Source of the DNA: Sphagnum magellanicum | Lineage: Eukaryota; Streptophyta; Sphagnopsida; Sphagnales; Sphagnaceae | Length of the DNA stretch: 64,000 nucleotides | Direction of reading: 5' to 3' | NCBI GenBank assembly: GCA_021904315.1 | Contig: CM038914.1 | Coordinates: 4,774,001-4,838,000, forward strand | Shown here: positions 1-12,250 of the stretch, in pieces | Layout of the letters: every line of letters begins with the position of its first letter | How positions within the stretch are numbered: the first letter of the stretch is position 1 | Made by a program: the position numbers and the translations under genes | The notes under the pieces: generated by a model | The model's database searches: none | What the model saw: the letters and a program-made list of their open reading frames with translations, nothing else | What the model was told of the DNA's origin: nothing

Positions 1-548
1 ATTTATGATGGGCTAGAAGTAAAAACAAATCCCTTTATTTCAACTCCTTTGACAAACATTTAGAGTGTTTTCCACAACATTATAAAGATGTGCTCCCAAC
101 TTTTTAGAGTAATTGGAGGGCATATATGTTACCCACAATATTTTTTACTCCAATGTTTGGGTCACATTACAAAATATAAAGCACCCATTCTTCTAGACGT
201 TCCATTTTTTGGATTCCCTCCCCCTCCCCCAACTCCCCCAACCTTTTTGCTCCTATGATACCCAACTTTTTTGGTATAATATAAAAAGAAAAAATTGGCA
301 CATGTCTTTGCACTTGATAAAGCCCTTAACCATGGGCTTCATATGAATCGAGCTCATGTTTGGTTCCCCTTCTCATGGAACATTATTATGGTAAAACCTG
401 AAGCCTGGGGGCTACACAAAGATCCCTAATCCCCACAAGATTGCACCAACACAACAACTGTCTAGGATGATGTTGTGTTGACACAAGAAACACTTCATCA
501 TTGTATTCTTGGTGGTTAGTTATGTATCAACAATTCACTATTTAGTTG
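1..548. other. AT-rich intergenic sequence, no gene seen
   Basis: No coding signal, RNA gene or clear repeat boundary was found. The sequence is AT-rich and has only very short open frames on both strands. It ends at the left terminus of the CACTA-like element. Confidence 0.5.
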
Positions 549-1009
549 CACTAGTAGAAAACCCCCCTTTTTTAACCAAAAGTTATCAACTACATGACAT
601 TTGCAACTATGTTTCAACTAGTTTTTTTTAATTTTAAAATAAAATTACGGCAATAACCAATTAAGTTGATTCGTTTACTATATTGGTATATAGTTGAAAG
701 CATTTTTCAACTATGTGGTCATTTGCTGAATATTCCCAACAGCAACAATGTCTCCAAGTTGAACTTCGAACTATGTTGGTAAACAATGTGAAACGTGTTT
801 CAATTGAGGGGTCATTTTTGAAATATCTTGGCATCTAAGGTTCTTTAGTTGGCACATAATCAAAACATTGACTAGTGTTCAACTATTTTGGATGATAAAA
901 CGTACTAAAGGATGGATAAAATATATTCTTGTTTACAACTATCTCTTTCAACTAGGTTAAACAACTAATAGGCAACTTTTATTTTATACATATAATATTG
1001 TAATATTTA

Positions 1010-3150
1010 TTTAAAATTATGATATCATTAAATTACATGTAATTTTTATTTGTATCACTACTAGAAATTTTGTCTTTTGCAACTTATCTTATGCAACTAA
1101 AAAATGTCGCATGTAACTACACATGTTGCATGCAACTCCAAAATAGTTGCATGTGAGATTTTTTAGTTGCATAAAACAAGTTGCAAAAGACAAAATTTCT
1201 AGTAGTGTATAAACGATTGGTTTTTTTTGTGCATATAAGTATTAAACTTTAATTTCAAAATAAAGTTTAAGAATTTTTTAAAAATATGTTAGTACTAATG
1301 TTTATGTTCAATACACATGTAATTTATAAATTCTATGTAAATCATTACAACATATGAAATAATGATACATAATTAATAATATTGTGCAACTATAATGTTT
1401 ATTCATTTTTATACACATGATATCTTAATATTTGTTTAAAATTATGATAAAAACTCATTAAACATTAATGTACCCTATGTCATTGGCCCAAGTTTGAATG
1501 CATTCAATGGAATTTTCCTTCCAAAACCCTTTTTGCAATTTGTTTGAATTTCCAACAATACGTACCCACCAAAAATTCAATAATATTGTTCACATTTTAG
1601 GTCTCAAAATTACGAAATCAACTTTATTAAACCAAACTTGATGAGGGCTTTCCAAGAATACCAAGAATGCCCCCAAGTTCCAATATAGTTTTCAATCTTG
1701 GTTTTTCAAAAAATTCAATGAAAAAATGGTTCAATAATCAAAAGATTCCACACAACAGCTCCAAACATTCTAAACCAAGTCATTGCACCCTTATTCATTG
1801 AGGACTTTTTGATGACAAGTTCCATAGCATAACCTAAGACACAGTGGTTTTGGAGATATCATTATGAGAAAACAAAGCAAACTACCTTCCTTCATGGATA
1901 AATAAGGTAACATGTGTTGGCCCAAAATGTGAACACACTCAACTCATTTTCCCTTCTAAATCCAATTTGTTGTAATTTGTTTGAATTTTTAACAACAAAA
2001 TTCATTCAAAATTCAATATCTTCCACAACTTAAATATGAAAATTATGAAATAAATTTCATTAAATCTAATTTAGCGATTATTTTCCAACAACACCAAGTA
2101 CACCTTTGGATTCAAGTAAATTTCAATTCATGATTTTGTTAATTTTATTAAGAAAATGGTTTAATAATCAATAACCTTTGAATTATAATTCCAAAACATT
2201 TCAACCCAAGACAGTGCACCCCTATTCATTGTTAGGTTTTCAAAGATATCAATAGCATTATATGAAGTAATTTGGTTTGGGAAATTTCAACATGATTAAA
2301 AAAAATTTAAATTAATTATTTATCTTCATTAATACATTAAATTATGTGTAAATTATCTTTGTATAAAATGAATGGTTATGTATGATGCAAATATTTTTTG
2401 TGCACACAAATAATAAGATTTGATTGAAGGAAATTTAAGGAAATTCTAAAATATAAATTTATAATAATGTGCATGTTCAATACACCTAATTATTATTTAT
2501 GTGTAAATTAGATTTTAGTTTACAACATATCAATGATACATAATTAATATTTATTGTGGAACTTTAATGTTTATTAATCTTTTTAGACATGATATCTCAA
2601 TATTTTCTTTAAATTGCAATAAAAATTCATTAAACATTAAACTACATGTAAATTCTATTTGTGGAAATGAATGTTTATGTATGATGTAAAAGACATTTGT
2701 GCATATGAATATAAAAATTTAATTTCAAAATAAAATTTAAGGAAATTTTGAAATATGAGTTTGTAATAATGTAAGTTCAATATATGTAATTTTTATTTAT
2801 TTTTAAATCAAATGTTAATTTACAACAAATCAAGTAATGATACATAATTCATAATTTTTTGAACTTTAATGTTTATCCATTTTTATACGTATGATGTCTT
2901 AAAATATTTTAAAATTTGCAATAAAGATTCATAAATTATTAAAGTACATGTAAATGTTTTTTGTGTCCATGAATGATCATGTATGATGAATTTTTTTGTG
3001 CATATAAATATTACACTTTAATTTGAAAATAAATTTTAAATAAATTCTGAAATATAAGTCAACTTAATAATGTGTATGTTCAATACATGCATAATTTATA
3101 ATTTCTATGTAAATTCAATTTTAGTTTACAACATATCAAGTAAGGATATT
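1010..3150. repeat. Decayed tandem array of ~302 bp and ~430 bp units
   Basis: Blocks containing an ATTAAACATTAA-like string, ACATGTAAAT, TGTATGATG and TTTAATTTCAAAATAAA recur near 1020-1470, 2327, 2628 and 2930. The last three starts are about 301-303 bp apart. Between the first block and the rest lie two copies of a different unit of about 430 bp (1475-1895 and about 1905-2300), each with GGCCCAA, AATTTGTTTGAATTT and AACCCAAG- or AACCAAG-like strings. The units have diverged and have no coding potential. The array lies inside the large CACTA-like element. Confidence 0.6.
1056..1207. mobile_element. 152 bp CACTA-type MITE nested in a tandem repeat
   Basis: This is a compact palindromic element with near-perfect terminal inverted repeats of about 30 bp. 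It starts CACTACTAGAAATTTTGTC and ends GACAAAATTTCTAGTAGTG. It is flanked on both sides by the triplet TAT (1053-1055 and 1208-1210), a 3 bp target duplication typical of CACTA elements. The interior is rich in GTTGCAT and ATGCAAC. Sister copies of the surrounding ~302 bp repeat, for example near 2355, lack the insertion and read TTTGTATAAAATG, which gives a related empty site. Confidence 0.85.
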
Positions 3151-3939
3151 TAGGTTTTTTTTTTAATATGTTCAATAAATGTGTAATTTTTTCATCTATT
3201 AAAATTATTTATTTATTTATTTATGATTAAATTATAATAATTTTTAGAATAATTATTAAATATATTTAATAAATTATCATATAATTTCAGAAATTATTTT
3301 TATTTAACACTACTATACTATAAAATATTTCTTCTTATTTAATAGGTCATTTAATAGTTCCAACAAGTTAGATAAAAATATGAATAAAAATAATTAAATA
3401 ACTAACCTGACCTAATTACTAACTACAATATTATTATTAATGTTATTGTTGTAATTGTAGTCAATTATTAATTATCACAACATTATAATGACTATTTTAA
3501 TTAAAATATCATATAAAATCTATTATTGAATATTTATATTTGAAATAATTCTTTGTTTTATCAAATGTTAATAAAAATTTATAATGAATCTTGAATTTAA
3601 AAAAAGTTCAGTGATAATTAATTATTTAATAAATAAATAAATTTAATTGCTGATTTTTCAAAAAAACCTAATCACCGTATTATTTAATAAATGAAGATAA
3701 TATGTTTCATTGTTTAATTATACAACTATATAGTTAAAAATAGTTGATGAATAATTACTATAAGTAATTAAGGTAAGTAATTAGACCTAGGCTAGGTAGA
3801 TTATTAGTTTAGGTCCAAGCCTAATTAAGTTTAAACTAACTTGTACAACTAGATTACAACTATTTGAGTTGCAATTAAATTGCAATTGGGTTACAACTAG
3901 GGTAGACAACAAATGATACTCTATCACTGAACACTTTCA

Positions 3940-5990
3940 AGTTTTCCCTCATTTCAACACCAAATTGAACGTTTTTTATGTCATTGGAAGTGCAAATAGA
4001 GAGCTACAAATGTTCTTTCAATCTCAAAAGCAAAGGAACAAAGTAGAGAACGCAAAAAGAGAAAGAATGATATTCTATCTCAAATTTTATTTCTAGACCC
4101 CCTTCACTTCTAACAACTATATCTTGCTCATTTCTCATTCATTTTGAACAATTTCAAAGGCTACAAATGCGCTATCTCAAAATCTATAAAACTTGTTTAA
4201 AATCAAAAATCAAAAAAATAATAGTTGAAGAGCTGAAGCTTCAAAATCATACTGGACACTTATGAAAAAACCCAAAGCACAACCCCCTTCACTTTAAAAG
4301 GTCATATCTTGCTCATTTTCCATTAGATTATAACATTTTTTACAAATTTGGATACACCAAATGGAGGATTACAAAATTGCTTTAAGTTTCAATAGGAATA
4401 GACCACGGACAAGAGAGTTATAATGATCCAATATCATTAAATGTTCGGTGATAGGTGTGTTTTCCTTAAGTTACAACTAAAACTTTTATCCCATATTGTT
4501 TCGTTTCCATTCCATGAATCCAAACTATATAAAAGAATGCACTAGGATTATTGGAGAACACAATAAACATGAAAATGTAATAGCCATTTGGGATGAGCCA
4601 ATAAAAAAGGTTCAACTTTAAAGGCTAAACCAAATGAAATAGGACTTCATTTATTAATTACCATGTGATTTAGGTCTAGGCCTAACATAGGTGTTTAAAT
4701 CTAACCCTAACTTAAGCCTAGATTAAATGGCCTATGTTTAGGTTTAACCTAGGTGCCTAAGTTTAAACCCAACCTATTCTTAAGCACCATGTGGCTTAAA
4801 CTTTTGATGTGGATGTGCCACGTGTCATTTAACTATTTGTTGAACCCAAGATTTGTGAACATGCCACGTGTCATTTAACTATGTGTTGATCCCACATTTT
4901 ATGAATGTGCCACATGTTAATATTGTTAGTGTGTCACGTGTCACCAAACCACTAGCCAAATGTTCAATTTACATAGCTACAACATAGTCGAAATGTTCAA
5001 CTTACATAGTTGCAACCTAGTTGAAATTGTAATTATATTTTTAGCTGATGTCATGCTTAGTTAGTAGATGAAATTCATCCATCAGTCGAATGTAATTGAC
5101 AACATCCTTCAACTATATTGGTAGAACAATTTTCAACTAAATTGGTAAATAATGGCACATAGTGGCTATTGTTGTGGTGTTGACATGTGGCACACACTTT
5201 CAACTATAATTTCACTCTTGATTTGTACTTTTCGACATTACTAGTTAGTAGTTGCAAAAAATAAATTACAACTATATTTGTAGTTTTTGATTTGGTTTAT
5301 AGTTGAACAGTAGTTGAAAACGTAGTTGCAAAAAGAGGGGTTTTCTTTGAAGTGTACAATCAAAAAAAAAATGTAGAAAGAGTTTAAAGTCAAAATCATA
5401 AACTAGACACATGTGGTCAATTTCTGCAAATCACCCCCTTCAATTTCAATGATCATAACTTGTTCATTCCTTTATCAAATTAAGAATTTTTTTCACCTTT
5501 GGATTTCTCAAGAGGAGAACTACAAAATGTTTTTAAACATGAAAAACAATGGGACAATGTACAAAGAACAAAAGCTCAAAAAAGGGAACTAAATTTTTAA
5601 GTTGTTAATTTGTGCTGGAATCACCTTTCACTTTCAATGAACATATCTTTCTCAATTTTTTTATCAAATTGAGAAACTTTTATAATATTGGACACACCAA
5701 GAAAAGAACTACAAAGTTTGTTTGAATGTCAAAAGCAATGGAGCAACATATAAAGAGTTTAAACTCAAAAACACAAATTGAACTATTATGTTTAGTTTTT
5801 GCAAATCGCCCTTTTCATTTTCAAAGGGCATAACTTGCTCATTTCTTCATTGATTTCAAGATTTTTTGTACCATAGGATGTGCCAAGTGGAGAACTACAA
5901 AATCTTTTAAAAGCTTAGAAGCAATAGAGCAATGAACGAAAATTTGTAAATCTTAGTCTTAAGTGTTTGGTGGTAGGTCTAATAAATTGA
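3940..5990. repeat. ~184 bp repeat, about six diverged copies in two blocks
   Basis: Each unit has the order CCCCCTTCAC or a variant, then a TCATATCTTGCTCATTT-like string, GGAGAACTACAAAAT, and AAAGCAATGGAGCAA or a variant. Copies start near 3945, 4100, 4285, 5441, 5625 and 5809. The last three are 184 bp apart. The two blocks are separated by the right subterminal region of the CACTA-like element (4440-5354). No protein is encoded. Confidence 0.6.
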
Positions 5991-6896
5991 AAACTTCATG
6001 TGATCAAGTTGTTCCTTGAAAAAATATATCGCGTATTTTTTGGTCATTAATCTCATTTTGAAAGTATATAAGCAAGGGCTTTACCCCTCAATGTCACATC
6101 TTAAAATGTTCAAGTTTTCTAGGTTGAACCTATTGCAAGGTTTAACTTCCCAAAAAAAAATTGAATCAAAAGATTATTTGATTTGAATATAATCCAAAAA
6201 GGGAATTGATACATTGAAAATATATATTTTAGAAATATTATATATATTATAATTATTGTATAAAAAATCACATTTAATCACATATTTAGTCATAATGAAC
6301 ATGTTATATCATTACTTCATTCACACAATTTATTAGAAAGGACATGACACATCATTGCATTTAGTCACATAGTTAGTCATATTGAACATGCTAATGTGAC
6401 ACTGTGCTAATGTTTAGTTATCTTACATTTGTTCATTTTACTAACACTTACTTGTCTTAAATGATTGGTTTTTTTTAACTTGTCCCAAAATTGTTTGAGG
6501 TCTGTTTTGACAAAAAATCCAATGCAACAAGACTACAAAATGGACAAGTTATGTAGTAGTTGGGTAACACCCAAAGTTGTGGGCGTTATTAGAATAAGGG
6601 CCCATGTGAGGTGGAGCTGAAATAGGCCTAATGCTAATAAGGCCCACAACCAAGGGCATCACATAATGTAAACACCATGTGCCTTTTTTTCCTTGTGATA
6701 CCCACCATCATAGGGGGAAAAATAGTATACACCTCTTATGGTGCATTCACATTGATGTAAAATCAATGTTAAATGAAAATCTAGGTGGCATCCTAGGTGG
6801 CACCCAATGTTAAATGGGCAATAGCTTAATGTTAAACAAATGTTAACATAAAATGTTGGTGGTAAGTAGGTGTAAGTCCTAAATGACTAACATGGT
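5991..6896. other. Intergenic, no gene seen
   Basis: This AT-rich stretch follows the 184 bp repeat block and runs up to the next MITE. No open frame of note, RNA gene or repeat boundary was recognised. Confidence 0.45.
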
Positions 6897-7053
6897 CACT
6901 ACCACAAAATGTGGGTGCAGTTCACTAGTCCCTATTCACTAGACTAGTGAATTTAGTACTTTTTCACTGGTCCTGTTCACTACAACCAACCAGTGAATTC
7001 ACTCAAAATCCAGTGAAATCACTCGGCGTATAGAGACACCTTTTGTTATAGTG
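6897..7053. mobile_element. 157 bp CACTA-type MITE
   Basis: The left end is CACTACCACAAAATGTGGG. The right end, read on the other strand, is CACTATAACAAAAGGTG. The triplet GGT flanks both sides (6894-6896 and 7054-7056), a 3 bp target duplication. Inside are several TTCACTAG and CTAGTGAA motifs. A shorter relative lies at 51469-51579, and the 3 kb element at 44822-47846 has the same internal motif. Confidence 0.8.
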
Positions 7054-10000
7054 GGTGTTATGGGACTCAACACTAAAGTCCTTAACACCAAGTGTGAATG
7101 CACCTTTAGTATACTCATGACTTTAACATCCATTTGGACCAGCTTTGCTCCTCATATTGCTCTAGAACTTACTTCTGAACAATGCAAAGTTTTGTGTCAC
7201 AAGAATGCAAGAGACTGTGACAGAGGATAGCTATGATATGAAAGACTCCAATCATGAAGGTATTCTTTGTAAATCCTATGTTTCTCACACTTGTTTCAGG
7301 AAGGATCATGATGCAGGCAGGGTATTACTGACCGTGTCCACAACAATCCTGAGTTATTGGAAGAGCCAAGTTTTCCTTTTCTCTCATATATGCAGTGCCA
7401 ATGTTGAGCTTATCAACCTCAACTCAATCCACCAGCTGAACTCTCTTTCAGCATAGAAAGGATACAACACAAAAACCTTGCACTGCATCGAGATTCATTA
7501 GATGTGACAATCAGATAACATCCCCCTGCTATGACAGAAAGCTTTTCAACAACACATTGTACCGTCAGCTGCATCTAGAATTATGTGTGTCAATTTCACT
7601 TTGGCACAATGATTCCCACATTCCCCAACTGTGCAAGTTCAGACCCAAACACACACTTTGCAACAAGAATATCCAGGCATTACCTTACATGATCTGATGC
7701 AACCAAGTAAGAGGAAATGAGCTCAACATTGGCCATCATCTTTGAAATTTCACAACCCCAAGAACCCTTGTTGCAGGGAACCTCCTGAAGAACCGCATCA
7801 GTAATCCCCTTAATTTCAAGCATGTCTTGCTGACCTCGCATCTGAATTTTCCAGCACTGATGGAAAAAATTTCCAGCATGGGCAATGTATTTTGTTCAAA
7901 TACAGATTGAGAAGCTTCAAGAGTTCCACTCCATAGTAGTGGAAATTCCAGAACTTCATCAATACACTCATTGCTGAGTCCAGATGATCACATGGCCAGT
8001 TTGTGGCTAGAACTAAGAAAATGTCTCACGATTGATTACTGGTAGTTCAATAGAGCAATGCATTCAATGCACTCTGGTGGACCTCACTCATGCTTGTTTC
8101 CAACTACCAGTGAGTTTCTGTCACAAGACCAGTAGTAAACAGCAAGAATCAGTATTGATGCTGGCTACCTCAACAAAACCTAAAAGAGAAGGAGAAGACC
8201 ACAGAAACCAGGAAGAAAGAGGTACCCAAAAAGGAAAAGAGAAAGAAAAACCAAACTAGAAAATGGAGAGAAACAAGAGAGAACTTTAGGAGCAAAATCA
8301 TTGCAACTGGAATCAGTTGAGTTTGCATCAAGAGCTGGAGAGAGCCAGAAGCATGAAGTTCACCCTGTAATATTGACTCCAGCTGCAAGTAGTAGTGTTG
8401 CTCCTCCAACTGCAACCACAAGCTTAACCCAATCCATAAGGATAGCCCCTCAGACCACCATCATTGCACATGACATACCACATCTTAACCCTAGCTCTAC
8501 ATCACATCTTTCCAGATGAAACAACCAGAATTTGCGTGCTATCAATTGCAGCAACTCACTTCTCCTTGTCCATATGCCAACTCTCAATCAGCATTCTGCA
8601 GTTTTTATATCTTCAGCTGCCTTGGCCCTTATATGCTCATCCCTCAGCCGCCTCTGCAATGGCCCACACTAAAATGATCTCTCTTTCAGTCTCAGCCCAT
8701 TCCTTTTCAGTATAATGCTGGCGTTGTTCTTCTATCTGTGCTTCTACATGTCTGTTCTTGGCAGCACTGCAGCTGCCTCTTCTTGCAATGATTCTCACAA
8801 GCTCTGTATTGTATTGCCTTTGAGAGCCTTCATGTTTAACCTGCTTGTAGTATATAGATTGCCAAATTGCTCTACTGCCACTGAAGAATTGCCAAGATCC
8901 ATCATGGGGAAGAAACTCAGGAAAGTCTATCAATTCCATGTTCCCTGTCAACAGTTATGGGTCGAGGTCACCAGACCCTGAAGCTTTTGGTGAGGTTGCA
9001 CTCGGAAGGGTCTAATGCAACAAAGCTCAAACATGTCTGTATACTCCCTCGTGTTGGGCTTATAGAACTTGGTACCTTTCCTTTGCTTGTCAAGTCTCTA
9101 AGTCCTGCTTTCTCATCAACTCAAAGAGTACAACACCATGTGCACATGCTGCCATGTATGTCAGCTGACAGCTCCTCCTGAGGAATGACATTCTCACATT
9201 TCATTTATGAAACTCTTAAATTTGATCTGGTGTTTTCAATTGCAACACCCACATCACTGCATAGTACTATGATTTGTCACACCACCATATCTAGCTCCTA
9301 CTGACAACCGGAGTTTGTGGAACTCTCTCAGTACATGGATTTGTGCTACAGCAGTATCTTGTGAAGAGTTGATTTGGGAATTTGGATGTTGCAGATGTAT
9401 GTGATGGGCCGAGCAGAATCATAGGTGTGCAGTTGGATGTATCTGATCAGAACATACTGATGCTGAGAGGTATATGCACACCTTGATTTTCCTCTCTTCA
9501 AATTCAATTACAAAAGTCAAGGTAAGGGTCTCTTTTGTCATGCGAACAGATTTGTCTTGCTACACCACCATAATGCAGGAAGGAATGAAGTACAGTGCCC
9601 ATTTTGTGTGGAATTATATACATAGTGGTCCACCAAAGCAGGGAATTTCTTAAGGCACATGAAGGGCCAGGGAGTGTTTCTGCAAGGCAGCTTGTTCTCT
9701 GGAACTTTTTCCTCGCATTTCACTTGGGATTCCCTTTCTTGTGAAGCATTTACCTATTAGACTTCAATCCAACTTTATTTTTTACACTTTTGCTGAAATG
9801 TCACTCATCTTGGGCAATTGAAGCAGAGTTCCCTTGTGATTTCCTTACAGCTAGAACTATACTGGTTGAACATGTGGGTGTAGCTGCTGCTACTACAAAT
9901 GAGCACTTAAATAGTGCATTTCAAAACATAGGTGCAGTTCTGGAATCAAGCTGATTTAGCCACTGAGTTAAGGAGAGGAATTAAGGAGTGTAGCTGGTAG

Positions 10001-10554
10001 GGTAGAGAGGCCGGTCATAGTACACTTAAAAACTCAGACAAACCATCTGATCGAACCAGAACTTGGTTGCCTCTGGGGTCCAAAGATAGATTGTAGAAGA
10101 GATTATTGCACACCTACTGCCCTTTAGATTGCTGGATTTGGACTATAGATGCAAAAGATATGGCTTTTGGTAGCTTTTGGCCTCATTGCCTCAAAACCAA
10201 ATTTTACCAATTAGCTTCTAGACCTATCTTTAAGCTATGCAAAGCCAGAAAATGCACATATAAATTTTGACACATGTCACCAATCCATGCCATCATCAAA
10301 CACTTTCATCTTCAAACTGATCATCATCCTTCAAAACAACAAACACCTTATGGTTGAGATCAACACTAAAAATAAGGCAACATTTTGTTTGGTGATCAAT
10401 ACCTTAAAGGTATGTTAAACCCTAAAATTTGAATGTTCCCCCGCATGGCATTGCTCCAAACCCTGGACCCTTTCCCCCTTTCCTTTCCTCTCTCCTCCCA
10501 TTCCCTCTCCTTTCCTACTTCTGTTGTTGTTCAAGTAGAACGAAAATCCTCTTT
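7054..10554. other. 3.5 kb non-coding stretch of higher GC, unidentified
   Basis: Base composition is closer to gene-flanking or UTR sequence than to the AT-rich DNA on the left, but no exon, domain or splice-bounded frame was recognised. Short open frames on both strands translate to low-complexity or meaningless peptides. Around 9929-9995 is one copy of a motif (ATAGGTGCAGTTCTGGAATC then TTAAGGAG) that recurs three times at 23841-24110. A decayed gene or long non-coding transcript cannot be excluded. Confidence 0.4.
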
Positions 10555-10703
10555 CTAGTTTCTCTTGAGTTACACCATTGCTCATGGACGTGTGCTTTGA
10601 GCATGTTAAATGTTCTCCTTGTTGAAATTCTCCTACTCAGCTTTTCTCTATGGTCTCTCTTGAGTTTTGTTATCATTCATGGACACATGCTCAAAGCATG
10701 CTA
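10555..10703. repeat. Two-copy direct repeat
   Basis: A segment of about 55 bp occurs twice, about 93 bp apart (10555-10612 and 10649-10703). Both copies share TCTCTTGAGTT, a CATGGAC core and a CTTTGAGCATG or CTCAAAGCATG end. Confidence 0.5.
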
Positions 10704-10859
10704 AAGGCATACCCTATTTGGGTACAAGTTGGTGCAATTGAACTTCCCAAGTTTGTGAAAATCCATAGTAATTCCAAGTGTTTTGTTGTTGTAAGTGCTT
10801 GTGCAATTTGTGGTCTCGTGTTCATGATCGAAGTTGTCCTCCTAGGTAGATTGAAATTT

Positions 10860-12250
10860 CTTGGTGTTTTAGTGGCGTTTGTAATGGTCCTCTCCCAGTG
10901 CTACTCCTCTCCTCTTCCTAATGTTCTTGATCTTTTCCATGTATGTTCTTAATGTTAGTCCTCTTCTTAGTGTTCTTGAGCTTCTCTTGGTGTTATTCCT
11001 CTCCTTGGTGCAGTTCCAAATGAATCGAACCCCCCCACCCCCCGCTTAGCATTCGTAATGGTCCTCTTCCTAGTGCTAGTCTTCTTCCTAGTGTTCTTCA
11101 TTTCCTCCTAGTGCTACTCTTGATGATTCAAACCCCCCCATTCTCTCTTGTGTTCATGATGGTCCTCTTCCTGGTGCTAGTCTTTTTTTTGTTATTGTTC
11201 ATCTCCTCTCAATGTTGCTCTTGATGAATTGGACCCCTTGTCGCAACCCCACTTTGAGGGAGTTGTGAGGTTGCCACTCACACTCCCGAAAATGGGACTT
11301 GGGAGTCCTCCGGGACTCCCAAAAACTCAGAGAGCGATTACAGGCGTCAAAACACCTTACATTGAGGCGTTTTTTATACCATTGGAAAGTTCTTGAAGTG
11401 TAGATGTCCAAAATGGCCTCGCATGAGCCATTTGGACATCTGCAGCACAAGTTATGGTTGAAAGAAGGGCCGAGAGTCAAATTGGCAGTTTGACTCCCAA
11501 CCAATAAAAGTCGGGAATCGACCCGATTTCGGTGCGTGCAAGTAAAGTGTGACAAACCATTAAAAAGCTCTCAAAGAGAGCTACAACTTTGGTTTAGACC
11601 TCGTCCCGATCCGAGTTTGGGGTGAGGAGTTATGAGCGCCCAAAGTCCCGGGAGTCCAAACCGGGATAATTTCGAGACTCCACTTTGGGAGTCCCGGGAA
11701 AAAGAACCATTTGGATGTAGGTGCAGTGGAGAGCTACAGAGAATACTATATGGGGGAAGGTGGTGGCTTCCCCTGAGTCCGGGCCGTGGTGAATCAAGTG
11801 AGTCCAAGTTAGCCCGTGGCTTGTCTCAACACCAAAAAGGTGCAGAATGAGTTATAATCAACTTGTTGGTTGGATTTGGATGCAAGACTGCATAATTGAG
11901 TAAGCTTATCCCTCTTCCTAGTCTATCTCGGAGCTTTCAGCACGCCCCTTTCACCCCCTTTAGTGCTGGAAGCGGGAGCGTGCCCCGAATCCCAAAAATT
12001 CCGCAACTTGAGTGAGTTAGCCCAACATGGGGTTAACTTGGGGACTTGGGAACGTGTCACCCCCCTCTTTCTTATGTTTGTGATGGTCCTCTCCTATTCT
12101 TGGACCTCTTCCTAGTGTTGTTCATCTCCTTTTAATGTTACTCCTTTCTTTGGTCCTTTCCTAGTGTTCTTACAATTGATCCTCTTCTTGGTGTTACTCC
12201 TTTCCTTGGTCTTCTCCTAGTGTTCCTACAATTAATCCTCTTCCCAATGG
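10860..12250 (+). repeat. ~100 bp tandem repeat split by a solo LTR
   Basis: A pyrimidine-rich unit containing ATGGTCCTCTTCCTAGTGCT, GTTCTTCATCTCC and a C-run recurs with about 99-105 bp spacing: starts near 10883, 11059 and 11158, then again from about 12084 to 12250. The series is interrupted by the 821 bp solo LTR. When the LTR is skipped, the next unit follows at nearly the normal spacing, so the LTR entered an existing array at its C-run. Confidence 0.65.
11239..12059 (+). mobile_element. Solo LTR of an unidentified LTR retrotransposon, copy 1
   Basis: About 821 bp that begins TGTCGCAACCCC and ends in ACGTGTCA, so it has TG...CA ends. It is markedly more GC-rich than its surroundings. 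It is similar along its length to the block at 55008-55979; shared landmarks are GGCAGTTTGACTCCCAACC, AAAGCTCTCAA, GAGAGCTACAACTTT and GGGGGAAGGTGGTGGCTTCC. A TATA-like ACTATATGG precedes the last landmark. A C-rich string lies on both sides, giving a blurred 5-6 bp target duplication. No internal coding part adjoins it, so it reads as a fossil left by recombination between the two LTRs. Confidence 0.7.

Larger units (their letters stand above)
549..5354. mobile_element. Large non-autonomous CACTA-like DNA transposon
   Basis: The left end reads CACTAGTAGAAAACCCCCC. The right end is an imperfect inverted copy that finishes in AGAGGGGTTTTCTTTGAAGTG. The inverted match covers about 45 bp. Just inside both ends, at about 570-1000 and 4960-5340, the motif CAACTA and its complement TAGTTG occur many times. 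Subterminal repeat clusters of this kind are the transposase-binding regions of CACTA (En/Spm) elements. No transposase coding is visible between the ends, so it would be non-autonomous. The flanking triplets (TTG on the left, TAC on the right) do not match, so the two ends could belong to a rearranged pair. Copies of a ~184 bp repeat lie both inside (3940-4430) and just outside (5400-5960) the right end. This fits either sequence capture or a later rearrangement. Confidence 0.55.
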
